A stretch of DNA of 51,555 nucleotides from an uncultured Flavobacteriales bacterium (GTDB lineage Bacteria > Bacteroidota > Bacteroidia > Flavobacteriales > UBA1820), in assembly GCA_938023515.1 (NCBI GenBank), contig CALJDR010000032.1, positions 1-51,555 of the forward strand, read 5' to 3'. The notes beneath the pieces were generated by a model. It was not told the DNA's origin. It did no database searches and saw only the letters and a list, made by a program, of their open reading frames with translations. Both the position numbers and the translations under genes were made by a program. Numbering within the stretch: the first letter of the stretch is position 1; every line of letters starts with the position of its first letter. Below are positions 7,809-17,070 of this stretch, piece after piece.

Positions 7809-7837
7809 AAAAGCCGATCCCTTTGGGATCGGCTTTT
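7809..7837. terminator. Bidirectional terminator
   Basis: A 13-bp perfect stem (7809-7821 with 7825-7837), A-rich at the left and T-rich at the right, so it works on both strands. It separates the PepSY-like gene from the convergent CWC gene. Confidence 0.9.
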
Positions 7838-7871
7838 GTTTATATTGGCATCTTTCAAAGACAGGCCTCTC

Positions 7872-8069
7872 TCACCGGCGCATCGGCCGTTTGAGCCGGG
7901 CCGCTTTGTTGAGTTCCGCGATGCACTCCGGGCACAGGCAGCCTTCATAATTGTCCGCGATAAATCCCATCGCATCCGGTTCGATAGACGTGCTCATGCA
8001 CCAGCAATTTGTGATGTCTTCATGCTTGCACTCGAACGTCTTTTTGCAGCGGGGGCATTCTTTTTCCAT
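7872..8069 (-). CDS. Small cysteine-rich CWC family protein
   Basis: A 65-aa protein with eight cysteines in the pattern CPRCKKTFECKHEDITNCWC followed by CLCPECIAEL. It matches the Cys_rich_CWC family, predicted to bind zinc. No signal peptide. Its function is unknown. It starts 16 bp after the rluB-like gene stop on the same strand, so the two are likely co-transcribed. The CWC family often accompanies rRNA modification or acetyltransferase genes, but that association is only an impression. Confidence 0.82.
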   Translation of the reverse strand: MEKECPRCKKTFECKHEDITNCWCMSTSIEPDAMGFIADNYEGCLCPECIAELNKAARLKRPMRR

Positions 8070-8085
8070 GATATTATGCTATGAT

Positions 8086-9513
8086 TTATTCCAGTCCGTA
8101 TTCGCCTTCCTGTCCTGCCGGAAGGCGTTTGCCGGAAGCGATCATCTTGAGCATGCTCACCTCCTGCTGGGTCAGGTGGCGCCACTGCCCGCGGGGCAGG
8201 TTCTTCTTGGTCAGCGGGCCTAACTGCACGCGGTCCAATTTTACCACCTCGTATCCCAAATGCTCGAAGATACGGCGGACGATGCGGTTGCGTCCCGTGT
8301 GGATTTCCAATCCTACTTCCTTGTGCGGCGCATCGGGAATATAGGAAACGCCGTCCACCTCTACCGGGCCGTCCTCCAGTTCGATTCCCCCGCGTATGGC
8401 ACCCATATCGTTTGCCGTAAGGGTTTTATCGAGCGTCACATGGTAAGTCTTCTTGATATTGCTGGAAGGATGCATGATCCCTCTTGCCAGTTCCCCGTCG
8501 TTGGTGAACAGCAGGAGCCCCATCGTCGTACGGTCGAGACGTCCTACGGGATAGATTCGCTCCTTGGCCGCATTTTTGATCAGTTCCATCACCGTGTGGC
8601 GGTTGTCCGGATCGTCCGTAGTGGTGATATAATTCTTCGGCTTGTTCAGCAGAACGTACACCTTTTTCTCGGCCTTGAGTTCCACCCCGTCGAAGCGCAC
8701 CTCGTCCGTGGGCATTACTTTATAGCCCATCTCGGTGATCACTTTTCCGTTCACCTGTACCGATCCCGAGGCGATGTACATATCCGCATCGCGGCGCGAG
8801 CACACTCCGGAATGGGCGATGAACTTATTGAGCCGCATCCCTTCCTCCGCCTCTTTCTTGGCAGGTTTCGGCCGGGCAGCAAAGCGTCCCCCGGCGGCAT
8901 ACGGTCTCTTGGGTGTATTCTCTCGGTCGCCATCGCGCTCCAGGCGTTTTTTCGTCAGGCTGGCCGACGAGCGGACCCGGTCTTCATACCGGCCTTCGTA
9001 GGTGCTGTGGCGGCGGGCCTGCTGGTCCCTGGCCTCTGCATCCTGCTGGGCTTCGGCTTCCATCTCTTTGCGTTTGTCGGCAGAGATAAAAACACTCTTC
9101 TTGCTTCCGAAATTCAGAACCGGTTTTCCGGCTGCCCGGCGCCGGTTCTCCGAGAACGACGAACCCTTTTTAAGCGGGAATCCCTCCCGGATATTTTCCC
9201 GGAAAGGTCTCTGCGGCCTACCCTCCCCTTGGGGACGGGCACCGAACGGGCGTTTCTGCCCGAAACTTTCTCCCTCCCGGCGGGGACGGCTTTCTTTATT
9301 ATCATCGAAGCGGCTCGGGCGGTCGTTTCCATAAGGTTTTGATCCTCCTAATGCCGGACGTTTACCGGTAAAACCGCCGCGCGCAGACCCTGCTCCGGCC
9401 GGACGACCTGTGCCGAACGGGCGTTTTCTTTCAAAATTCCCTCCTTCTCTTCGTGGGCTGTTTTCCCCGTTATCGGCACGTCCAGGCCGATTATTCTCTT
9501 TCCTTATCATCAT
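8086..9513 (-). CDS. RluB/RsuA-type pseudouridine synthase with long basic N-terminal tail
   Basis: A 475-aa product from the MMIRKENN start. The last 250 residues are a complete enzyme: an S4 RNA-binding domain (RLNKFIAHSGVCSRRDADMYI), then the catalytic domain with GRLDRTTMGLLLFTNDGELA carrying the nucleophilic aspartate, and KTYHVTL and RNRIVRRIFEHLGYEV. RluB modifies U2605 of 23S rRNA and RsuA U516 of 16S; the best fit is RluB-like. The first 225 or so residues are Arg/Gly/Pro/Asp-rich and low complexity, with an imperfect internal duplication around PRREG...KRPFG. Such tails are common on Bacteroidetes family members. The open frame extends 22 codons further upstream without family similarity. 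Confidence 0.9.
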   Translation of the reverse strand: MMIRKENNRPGRADNGENSPRREGGNFERKRPFGTGRPAGAGSARGGFTGKRPALGGSKPYGNDRPSRFDDNKESRPRREGESFGQKRPFGARPQGEGRPQRPFRENIREGFPLKKGSSFSENRRRAAGKPVLNFGSKKSVFISADKRKEMEAEAQQDAEARDQQARRHSTYEGRYEDRVRSSASLTKKRLERDGDRENTPKRPYAAGGRFAARPKPAKKEAEEGMRLNKFIAHSGVCSRRDADMYIASGSVQVNGKVITEMGYKVMPTDEVRFDGVELKAEKKVYVLLNKPKNYITTTDDPDNRHTVMELIKNAAKERIYPVGRLDRTTMGLLLFTNDGELARGIMHPSSNIKKTYHVTLDKTLTANDMGAIRGGIELEDGPVEVDGVSYIPDAPHKEVGLEIHTGRNRIVRRIFEHLGYEVVKLDRVQLGPLTKKNLPRGQWRHLTQQEVSMLKMIASGKRLPAGQEGEYGLE

Positions 9514-9668
9514 ACATGTTTTTAAAATTGCTGCCTCCCGGCAGTAAATCCATTTTGAGGGCATATTCCCACGGGGCAAAGATACCGCAATTAATCGAAC
9601 AAAATGCGGGGATTATTTTTAATTGTGCCCGGTTATGGGTATTTTTACCTTTCCCTAAAAAAGCACCG

Positions 9669-12473
9669 ATGCCTACACTGATAGCCCAGATAACCAGCGA
9701 CATACTCTCATGTGGGACAGACCTGAAAGACGTGGCCCTGGTCGTCCCGGGGCGACGCGCCGGACTCTTTTTCCGCCGGGAGATCGTCCGGCAGGGCGGC
9801 CGGGCCACATTCCTGCCCAGGATATACACCATCGAAGACCTGGCCGAAAAACTCTCCCGGTTGCAAAGCATCGACAATATCCCGTTGCTGTTCGAATTTT
9901 ACGAGGCCTACCGCGATACGGTGGCCGAAGCCGACCGGGAACCCTTCGACGTGTTCGCCCGCTGGGGGCAAACCTTGTTGGCCGACTTCAACGAAATAGA
10001 CCGCTATATGCTGCCGCCCGAGGCCGTATTTTCCACCCTGCAGGACGTGGAACACATCGAGGGCTGGGATCCGGCAGAGCCGATAAGTCCCCTGATGACC
10101 CAACACAAGAACTTCTGGCACCTGGCGGAAAGACTGTACTCCGCCCTGCGGCAGAGGCTGCTCGGACAGGGAAAAGGATATGCCGGGATGATCACCCGCC
10201 GGGCCACGGAAAACCTGTCCCGCAGCACAGAGATACTTCAGGATCATCGTACATGGATATTCGCGGGATTCAACGCTTTGAGCCGCTCGGAGGAAGAGAT
10301 CGTCAAGTACTTCGTCCGGGAAAAGGATGCCTGCGTCTATTACGACGGGGACAAATACTACATGGACAACCCCCGGCATTCCGCCGGGACGTTCCTGCGC
10401 CGGGCCAAGGACGACGCTACATTGGGGAAAGACTTCAAGTGGAACGGGGATTTCCTGTCCGCCCGGAAAAAACTCCGCCTGATCGGCGTGCCGAAAAGGG
10501 TGGCCCAAGCTAAGGTGGCGGGAAAAGTTCTAAAAAGCTTTCTGGCGGGCGACAATTCCCTGGAAAATACCGCCCTGGTGCTGGCCGATGAGAGCCTGCT
10601 GATCCCGATGTTGTCCTCCCTCCCTCCGGAAATACCGGCGGTCAACGTAACGATGGGATACCCGTTGTCGGGACTCCCATCGGCGGGACTGGCGGACGGC
10701 CTGCTGGCTTTGTATTCCACCCCGGGAAAACTCCGTCTGAAAGGCTACTATTACAAGGACGTCCTTTCCCTGCTGCGGCAAAATATCTGCTCGGCATGGC
10801 TTACGGAAAACGGAGCCGACTATGCAGAGGTCATTTGCCGGAAGATCGTACGGAACGACATCGTCGATTTTCGCCCCGAAAGGCTCGGGGAAGATTTCCC
10901 GGAAAATATCCGGACAAAGATTGGACTCTTGTTCCCCGGTACGCCGGGTAGTCCCTTGGACGTATGCCGGCGGGTACTTTCCGTCGTAGATTCCACCCGG
11001 CAGTCCGCCGAAGGGATGGACGATCTGACACGGGAATACCTGTTCAAACTTTCCGGCGTATTTTCCACCCTGTGCGATTATATAGAGCGATACCCGTATA
11101 TCGAGAACTTACCCACCCTGGCCGGATTCTACCGTCAGGGAATATCCCGCCAGAAGATCGACTTCTACGGTGAACCCCTCGAAGGATTACAATTGATGGG
11201 ACTGCTCGAAACACGCCTATTGGATTTCAAAAACCTGATCCTCACCGGGGTCAACGAAGGAACCCTTCCCGCCGGCCGCTCGGACAATTCATTCATCCCA
11301 TACGACGTGAAGCGGCATTTCGAACTGCCTACCTACAGCGAAATGGACGCTATCTATTCCTACCATTTTTTCCGGTTGCTCCATCGGGCCGAAAATGTGA
11401 CCATCGTCTACAATACCGAACAAGGCGACCTGGCCCAGGTGGAGCCCAGCCGATTCCTGCTGCAACTCAAGCACGACTTCAAAGACCAGTGGGACATCGA
11501 GGAGCTCAGCCTGTCTTTCGGGGTGCCCGAACTGCCCGCCCGCACCGTGCGCCGGGCGAAAAGCGATCTGGCCCTGGGACGCATCCGGGAAATCTTCTCC
11601 CGGGGCATATCCCCGTCCACACTCAATATGTACCTGTGCAATCCGATGGAATTCTATTACCGGAAGGTGCTGGGCGTAGAGGAAACCGAAGAAGTGGAAG
11701 AAACGGCCGCCGCTAATACAATGGGCAGCATCGTCCACGAAGTCCTGTCCTCGCTCTACCAAGGACAAAAAGGCATTCCCCTCACCCTGGAGGCCCTGAA
11801 AGAAATGGACCGCATCTCGGATCAGACTGTCAAGGAGACTTTCCTGCACTATCTGCGAGGGAAGGATTTCTCATTCGGACGGAATTACTTGGTCTTCGAA
11901 GCTGTCAAACGCATGGTGAAAAATTTCATCGCGGCCGAAGCGGAACAAGTAGCCCACGGAGCCCGCATCGTGATACAGGAATTGGAAACGACTCTGGAAT
12001 GTTCCTTTGAAAGTAAACTTTTAGGCGCACCCATAGTACTGAAAGGACAGGCAGACCGCATAGACCTCTACGATGGGACGTTGCGTATCGTCGATTACAA
12101 GACCGGACGGACGGATCCCTCGGAACTGCGGCTGGAATCCCTGGAACAGATCACAGCGGCTACCCTCGACCCCCGGGGGAAAGAAATACCCTTTACCAAG
12201 CCGAAAGCCCTGCAAGTGTTGATGTATGCCTATATGTATGCTCAGGGGAAAAAAACAACCGGGAATTTCAACGCGGGGATCATTTCACTGAGAAACCCCT
12301 CGGCAGGGCTTATCGGGCTCAATTTCACAACCGAAAAAGCCCGGACTTACCGCTACGACCTTACCGACGAGGACCTCTCGGGATTCCGGGAAACGCTGGA
12401 GCGCATTTTTACCGGGATGCTCGACCCAGACATTCCCTTCGACGAGGTCGGGCCGCTGTATTACGAGATCTGA
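9669..12473 (+). CDS. AddB-like PD-(D/E)XK nuclease family protein
   Basis: A 934-aa protein with the layout of the AddB subunit. An inactivated helicase-like region comes first (VALVVPGRRAGLFFRREI near the start, no Walker A). A C-terminal RecB-type nuclease follows: SPSTLNMYLCNPMEFYYRKVLG near residue 645, GSIVHEVL near 686, GQADRIDLYDG near 791 and the catalytic IVDYKTG near 806. No Fe-S cysteine set typical of Firmicutes AddB is obvious. Such enzymes process double-strand ends for recombination together with an AddA helicase. No addA lies next to it here. The start MPTLIAQ is chosen because the frame upstream lies in the divergent promoter region. Its 3' end overlaps the SpoU gene by 13 bp. 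Confidence 0.85.
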   Translation: MPTLIAQITSDILSCGTDLKDVALVVPGRRAGLFFRREIVRQGGRATFLPRIYTIEDLAEKLSRLQSIDNIPLLFEFYEAYRDTVAEADREPFDVFARWGQTLLADFNEIDRYMLPPEAVFSTLQDVEHIEGWDPAEPISPLMTQHKNFWHLAERLYSALRQRLLGQGKGYAGMITRRATENLSRSTEILQDHRTWIFAGFNALSRSEEEIVKYFVREKDACVYYDGDKYYMDNPRHSAGTFLRRAKDDATLGKDFKWNGDFLSARKKLRLIGVPKRVAQAKVAGKVLKSFLAGDNSLENTALVLADESLLIPMLSSLPPEIPAVNVTMGYPLSGLPSAGLADGLLALYSTPGKLRLKGYYYKDVLSLLRQNICSAWLTENGADYAEVICRKIVRNDIVDFRPERLGEDFPENIRTKIGLLFPGTPGSPLDVCRRVLSVVDSTRQSAEGMDDLTREYLFKLSGVFSTLCDYIERYPYIENLPTLAGFYRQGISRQKIDFYGEPLEGLQLMGLLETRLLDFKNLILTGVNEGTLPAGRSDNSFIPYDVKRHFELPTYSEMDAIYSYHFFRLLHRAENVTIVYNTEQGDLAQVEPSRFLLQLKHDFKDQWDIEELSLSFGVPELPARTVRRAKSDLALGRIREIFSRGISPSTLNMYLCNPMEFYYRKVLGVEETEEVEETAAANTMGSIVHEVLSSLYQGQKGIPLTLEALKEMDRISDQTVKETFLHYLRGKDFSFGRNYLVFEAVKRMVKNFIAAEAEQVAHGARIVIQELETTLECSFESKLLGAPIVLKGQADRIDLYDGTLRIVDYKTGRTDPSELRLESLEQITAATLDPRGKEIPFTKPKALQVLMYAYMYAQGKKTTGNFNAGIISLRNPSAGLIGLNFTTEKARTYRYDLTDEDLSGFRETLERIFTGMLDPDIPFDEVGPLYYEI

Positions 12474-12997
12474 CGGAGTTTTGAGAATACATCCCACAAA
12501 ACAACCCCGACGCATACCGCCACGTTGAGCGAATGCTTTGTCCCTTCCTGAGGGACTTCCAGCGCACCGTCACAAGCGTCCACCACTTCCTGTTCTACGC
12601 CAAACACTTCGTTGCCGAATACCAGGGCGTACTGCTGCCCGGATTCTACGGTAAAATCATCCAGCATTTCACTGCCTTCGACCTGCTCGACGGCCAGCAC
12701 CCTCACCCCTTGTTCCTTCAAAGCCTCTACCGCATCGACGGTCCTTTCAAAATATTCCCATTCCACGCTTTCGGTCGCTCCCAGGGCCGTGCGCTGAATG
12801 TCCTTATGCGGGGGTCGGGCGGTTATCCCGCACAAATACAGTTTCTTTACTGCAAAAGCATCACAGGTACGGAATACTGAACCGATATTGTTCAGGCTCC
12901 GCATATTGTCGAGCACGATATACACAGGGCGCTTTTCCATCGCCCGAAATTCGGGGACGGTCCTGCGTTCCAAAGCGTCCGAAGATAATTTTTGCAT
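12461..12997 (-). CDS. SpoU-family tRNA/rRNA 2'-O-methyltransferase
   Basis: A 178-aa SPOUT enzyme without the extra N-terminal substrate-binding domain of RlmB. The three SpoU motifs are present: NMRSLNNIGSVFRTCDAF (residues about 31-48), ALVFGNEVFGV (about 123-133) and VPQEGTKHSLNVAVCVGVVLWD (about 147-168). These form the knotted SAM site. It resembles TrmH/TrmL-type enzymes, but the substrate cannot be told from sequence. It converges on the AddB-like gene with a short 3' overlap, so the two mRNAs would be complementary at their ends. Confidence 0.9.
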   Translation of the reverse strand: MQKLSSDALERRTVPEFRAMEKRPVYIVLDNMRSLNNIGSVFRTCDAFAVKKLYLCGITARPPHKDIQRTALGATESVEWEYFERTVDAVEALKEQGVRVLAVEQVEGSEMLDDFTVESGQQYALVFGNEVFGVEQEVVDACDGALEVPQEGTKHSLNVAVCVGVVLWDVFSKLRQIS

Positions 12998-13026
12998 GGT
13001 AAAACGTCCGTAACAGTTAACTTTTG

Positions 13027-13034
13027 CAAAAATA
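13027..13034 (-). promoter_or_regulatory. Candidate -7 element of the SpoU gene
   Basis: Minus strand TATTTTTG, 30 bp upstream of the start codon, fits TAnnTTTG. A -33 TTTG is not evident. Confidence 0.4.
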
Positions 13035-13140
13035 GTGATAAGAAATGACGAAATTGCTTTAATTTAGCAGATTGTTAAGGCGGTTTTCGCATTATAATGC
13101 TTTACTTTGCCTTCAAACCAAAACCAAAATTAGAAAGACC

Positions 13141-13836
13141 ATGAAGAATCTGATCGCCGCCACCGCGTTGATGCTATTCGCGCCGATGGCACTCGTTGCA
13201 CAAGACATTAACATACAGAACCTTCCGCACATAGACGTTCCGGGGCACGCCGAAGCCAAGGTACAGCCCGATACGTTCGAGATCACCGTCGCTTTCGGGG
13301 AGACCAAAGAATTTTTCGGCAAGCAGAACATCGAAAAACTGGAACAGCAGATCATAAACGTGCTGAAAAAACACAATATAGACGTCAAGAAAGACGTAAA
13401 AGTGACCGGATCGTACAACGTAGCCGACGGGAAAACCGTCTTTATCCGCAAACGCGTCACCTTTTCGGTAGGCAGTTATGCGGATTACTATGCGATAGCC
13501 AAGGAACTGGACTTCAAGGGCGTGGAAAAAGTTTCCATTACCAAGGCCAGTTATTCGGGCGAAGACGCTCTCAAATCTTCTCTGCGGGCCCAGGCATTGG
13601 CCGACGCCCGTAAATCAGCCGGCGAGATCCTCTCCGGGTCCAGCGCGAAGATCGGCCGCATCCTTTCCGTAAATGCCGGCCGGGCTTACATCCAGGCACG
13701 GATGGTCAACACCGCTTATGCGATGGATATGACCATGGCCGCCAAAGCATCCGGATACGAAAGCATAGAACAAAGCGACGATATCACCATTACGTTCGAC
13801 CTGCAGGCCTCGTTCGAGATCGTCCAACCTAATTAA
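13141..13836 (+). CDS. Periplasmic SIMPL (DUF541) domain protein
   Basis: A 231-aa exported protein from the start MKNLIAATALMLFAPMALVAQD, which gives a proper signal peptide; the longer frame upstream does not. The mature part is a SIMPL/DUF541 domain: IDVPGHAEAKVQPDTFEITVAFGE, a central helical region, and the C-terminal DDITITFDLQASFEIV. The family forms periplasmic or outer-membrane associated assemblies (E. coli YggE, BP26) linked to oxidative stress protection. It is followed after 24 bp by tolC on the same strand, so it may be the first gene of an envelope operon. Confidence 0.86.
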   Translation: MKNLIAATALMLFAPMALVAQDINIQNLPHIDVPGHAEAKVQPDTFEITVAFGETKEFFGKQNIEKLEQQIINVLKKHNIDVKKDVKVTGSYNVADGKTVFIRKRVTFSVGSYADYYAIAKELDFKGVEKVSITKASYSGEDALKSSLRAQALADARKSAGEILSGSSAKIGRILSVNAGRAYIQARMVNTAYAMDMTMAAKASGYESIEQSDDITITFDLQASFEIVQPN

Positions 13837-13860
13837 TCATAAAACCGTTTTCATCCGTAC

Positions 13861-15225
13861 ATGTCATCGAACACTAAAAAAACGCTTTTCTTACTGATCC
13901 TAACATTTCCGTTTATAGTCGCAACGGCGCAGACGGAAGAGGATACCCTTCCCCGGCCGGCCACCATGGAACAGTGCGTCCAGTATGCCATAAGCCACAA
14001 CATAAGCATCAGCCAGGCCGAAAGGAACGTCGATCTGTCCAAAGTGGATAAAACGGCGGCTGTCGGCGCATTCCTGCCATCGCTGGGAGCATCGTCGAAC
14101 TACAGCTTCAACAAGGGTTTCAGTTTTGACGCAAATACCAACCTGCGTACCAACCAGCAGCAGCAAGGCATGAGCTTCGGCATATCGACCCAACTCAATG
14201 TGTTCAACGGCCTGAAAGATATCAATACCTACCGCCGGGCACAGCTTGAATATGCCTCGCAACGGCACAACAGCGAAAAGATACTCAACGACGTATCCCT
14301 GAATGTGGTCAGCGCTTATATAAGCATTCTGGCGGCGTTGGAATACCAAAAAGTGACTTATTCTCAACGGGAACTGTCACGGATGCAGGTAGAGCGTATT
14401 CAGAAGATGTACGATGCCGGGAAAAATTCCCTGGGAGACCTTTACGAAGTGCAGGCCACCCTGGCCCGGGACGAGCAGGCATTAGTAGAAGCCAACAATC
14501 AGATCGACCTGGCGTATCTTACGCTCAAACAACTGCTGGCCCTCGACCTCTCGTACGACTTGCAGATAGAAACTTCGGGATACGACATCGTAACCCAATC
14601 TCCCATCATGTCGATGAGCACACTGGATATCTATCGAGCTGCCGAGGCCAACCTGCCGGAAATGCACAAAGCGCGTAACGACATCAATGTCTCCCGCCGC
14701 AGCCTGGCTATCGCAAAAGGCTCTTACCTACCAACGATCTCGGCCAACTACGGATGGAGCGACAGCTTTATTTTCGACTATAAAAATGCCAACGGCCCCG
14801 TTTCCATCGGCGACCAATGGGACAACAACTCCCGCCACAGTCTTGGCGTAGGACTTTCCATTCCTATTTTCAACCGCCTTTCCACCTATAGTTCGGTCAG
14901 CCGCTCGAAGATAAACCTCGAAATAGCGCGCCTGAACCTGGCCCAGGCGCAACTGGACCTCCAGCAGAACGTGGAAAAAGCCTATTCGGACGCTTCCTCG
15001 TCGTATAAAAGCTACCTGGCTTCGGTAAAGGCTACCGAATCGTCCCGGGAGGCCCTGCGGTATGCCACCGAAAAATTCGAAGTGGGCAAAATCAATTCGT
15101 TCGACTACGAGACTGCCAAAAACATGCTGATGAAGAGCCAAGGAGACCTGCTCCGGGCGAAATTCGACTACATATTCAAAGTCAAACTGCTCGAATTCTA
15201 CCAGACACAGAAAATCACCTACTGA
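13861..15225 (+). CDS. TolC-family outer-membrane efflux protein
   Basis: A 454-aa outer-membrane factor. Signal peptide MSSNTKKTLFLLILTFPFIVATAQ, then two OEP repeats. Typical pieces include TMEQCVQYAISHNISISQAERNVDLS near residue 36, the barrel-turn region with GISTQLNVFNGLKD, coiled stretches with VERIQKMYDAGKNSLGDLYEVQATLARDEQALVEA, and the second repeat GVGLSIPIFNRLSTYSSVSRSKINLEIARLNL. Trimers form a periplasm-spanning exit duct for tripartite pumps or type I secretion. A periplasmic adaptor is encoded 39 bp downstream, but no inner-membrane transporter follows. Confidence 0.93.
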   Translation: MSSNTKKTLFLLILTFPFIVATAQTEEDTLPRPATMEQCVQYAISHNISISQAERNVDLSKVDKTAAVGAFLPSLGASSNYSFNKGFSFDANTNLRTNQQQQGMSFGISTQLNVFNGLKDINTYRRAQLEYASQRHNSEKILNDVSLNVVSAYISILAALEYQKVTYSQRELSRMQVERIQKMYDAGKNSLGDLYEVQATLARDEQALVEANNQIDLAYLTLKQLLALDLSYDLQIETSGYDIVTQSPIMSMSTLDIYRAAEANLPEMHKARNDINVSRRSLAIAKGSYLPTISANYGWSDSFIFDYKNANGPVSIGDQWDNNSRHSLGVGLSIPIFNRLSTYSSVSRSKINLEIARLNLAQAQLDLQQNVEKAYSDASSSYKSYLASVKATESSREALRYATEKFEVGKINSFDYETAKNMLMKSQGDLLRAKFDYIFKVKLLEFYQTQKITY

Positions 15226-15264
15226 AAAAGATCATAACAACGCTAAACACCTAACAGACGCAAA

Positions 15265-16515
15265 ATGGCAAAAAGCAAAAAGAAAAAGTATATCATCCTG
15301 GGCGTGGTAGCTCTGATCATCGTACTGGCGCTGATGAAGAGCTGCGGAGTATTTGGTACGACCGAAAGAGTGGACATCGTGAACACCCAGAAAGCGAATA
15401 CTGCGACCATCGTCCAGATAGTGACTGCTTCCGGGAAAATAAAGCCGTCCACCGAGGTCAAGATAGCCCCCGAAGTATCCGGAGAGATCACCCAGCTCAC
15501 CGTCAAGGAAGGCGATGAAGTCAAAAAAGGCCAGCTATTGGTACAAATCAAACAGGATATCTATATCTCTGCCGTCAACCGGGCCCAGGCTGCCGTGCAG
15601 CAGTCTATCGCCTCCCTCGAACAATCGGCCGCCCGCCTGAAAGAATCGGAAAGCGAATACAAACGCAGTAAAGCCCTTTATGAGAGCGGAACCATCGCTC
15701 AGGCCGACTGGGAAACGACCGAAGCCAACTACAAAGTGGCCAAACTGACTTACGACGCATCCAAATCGAGCCTTGAAAGCGCGAGGGCTTCGCTGAAAGA
15801 GGCCGAAGACAACCTGATGCGCACCCAGATATTCGCGCCGATAGACGGCACGATCTCCAAGCTGAACGTCGAAGCCGGCGAACGCGTGGTAGGTACCGCC
15901 CAGATGGCCGGAACCGAAGTGCTCCGCGTAGCCAATCTGGACAGTATGGAAGTGGAAGTGACCGTCGGGGAGAACGATATCGTGAAACTGGCCGTAGGCA
16001 ACCCTGTGAATATCGAAGTGGATGCTTACTGGGGTAAAAAATTCAAAGGCCGCGTCACAGAGATCGCTTCTTCGGCCGCCAATGTCACGGAAACCTCTTC
16101 TGCCGACCAGGTGACCAATTTCAACGTAAAAATCATCATCCTCGAGGAATCCTACGAAGCCCTGGCCAAAGAAAAAAACCTCAAGCATACCCCGTTCAAA
16201 CCGGGAATGACCGCTTCCGTAGAAATCCAGTCGGATAAAAAAGACAGCATCCTGGTAGCGCCTATCCGCGCCGTATCCACCCGCCAGATAAAAGACACCC
16301 TGTCGGGCGCCAACCAGACTAAAGAAGTCGTATTTACCCTTCAGGACGGGAAAGCCAAACAAAATGTAGTAGAGACCGGCATTCAGGACGACGAGAACAT
16401 CGAGATTGTTTCCGGACTGGAAAAGGACCAGGAGATTATTACCGGACCTTATTCCCTGGTTTCCAAGACGCTTAAGGACGGACAAGCCGTCAAAACCGCC
16501 GAGAAGAAAAAGTAA
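15265..16515 (+). CDS. Periplasmic adaptor (membrane fusion) protein, MacA/HlyD-like
   Basis: A 416-aa adaptor anchored by an N-terminal membrane helix (about residues 9-25, IILGVVALIIVLALMKS). The order of parts is canonical: barrel-sandwich half (GKIKPSTEVKIAPEVSGEITQLTVKEGDEVKKGQLLVQI), a long alpha-hairpin coiled coil (about residues 105-180), the second lipoyl half (IFAPIDGTISKLNVEAGERVVGT), then a beta barrel and membrane-proximal domain. It couples a TolC channel to an ABC (MacB) or RND pump. The next gene, 16 bp on, is shikimate kinase, so the transporter partner must be elsewhere. Confidence 0.92.
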   Translation: MAKSKKKKYIILGVVALIIVLALMKSCGVFGTTERVDIVNTQKANTATIVQIVTASGKIKPSTEVKIAPEVSGEITQLTVKEGDEVKKGQLLVQIKQDIYISAVNRAQAAVQQSIASLEQSAARLKESESEYKRSKALYESGTIAQADWETTEANYKVAKLTYDASKSSLESARASLKEAEDNLMRTQIFAPIDGTISKLNVEAGERVVGTAQMAGTEVLRVANLDSMEVEVTVGENDIVKLAVGNPVNIEVDAYWGKKFKGRVTEIASSAANVTETSSADQVTNFNVKIIILEESYEALAKEKNLKHTPFKPGMTASVEIQSDKKDSILVAPIRAVSTRQIKDTLSGANQTKEVVFTLQDGKAKQNVVETGIQDDENIEIVSGLEKDQEIITGPYSLVSKTLKDGQAVKTAEKKK

Positions 16516-16531
16516 ATAAAAGGTAGCTCCG

Positions 16532-17059
16532 ATGAAAATCGTTCTGCTGGGATATATGGGCAGTGGCAAAACCGCAATGGGCCGGGTACTCAACCGACAG
16601 TTGGGGCTCCGTTCCATCGACTTGGACAATTATATCGAACAAACGGAAGAAATGTCCGTCCCCGAAATATTCCGCCGTTACGGCGAGGGCGGGTTCCGGG
16701 AAATCGAATCCTACCACCTGCGCCAGATCATGGAGAACGATGACAATTTCGTCCTTTCCCTGGGCGGGGGCACTCCCTGTTTCCTGAACAACATGGACTA
16801 CCTCGACGGGAAATGCACCACGGTCTACTTGTCGGCATCTCCCATCATTTTAGCCGAACGCCTGGCTTGCAGTACCACTAAACGCCCGCTGCTTAAAGGA
16901 AAAACGGGGGACGAACTTCTGGAATACGTGCGCCAAAGCCTGGCAGTGCGGGAATCCCACTATAAAAAAGCCGACTACGAACTTTCCGTGGAAACCCTCA
17001 GTGTGGACGAATCGGGACAATCCCTGATGGAATTACTGAAAAAGAACAACATTATATAA
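16532..17059 (+). CDS. aroK: Shikimate kinase
   Basis: A 175-aa P-loop kinase that phosphorylates shikimate at the 3-hydroxyl in aromatic amino acid synthesis. The Walker A GYMGSGKT is at residues 7-14. The substrate-binding aspartate is in SIDLDNYIE near residue 32, the FRxxE region in GGFREIE near 54-59, and the GGG motif in LSLGGGTPC at 76-83. The lid arginine is likely in TTKRPLLKG. Its length fits AroK/AroL. It lies 16 bp after the adaptor gene and 11 bp before fabG, so it is probably co-transcribed with envelope and fatty acid genes rather than other aro genes. Confidence 0.94.
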   Translation: MKIVLLGYMGSGKTAMGRVLNRQLGLRSIDLDNYIEQTEEMSVPEIFRRYGEGGFREIESYHLRQIMENDDNFVLSLGGGTPCFLNNMDYLDGKCTTVYLSASPIILAERLACSTTKRPLLKGKTGDELLEYVRQSLAVRESHYKKADYELSVETLSVDESGQSLMELLKKNNII

Positions 17060-17070
17060 CGAAAAAGAAG

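Noticed and set aside
9453..9668. 72-codon extension of the AddB-like gene
   Set aside because: It crosses the divergent promoter region and the start of the pseudouridine synthase gene.
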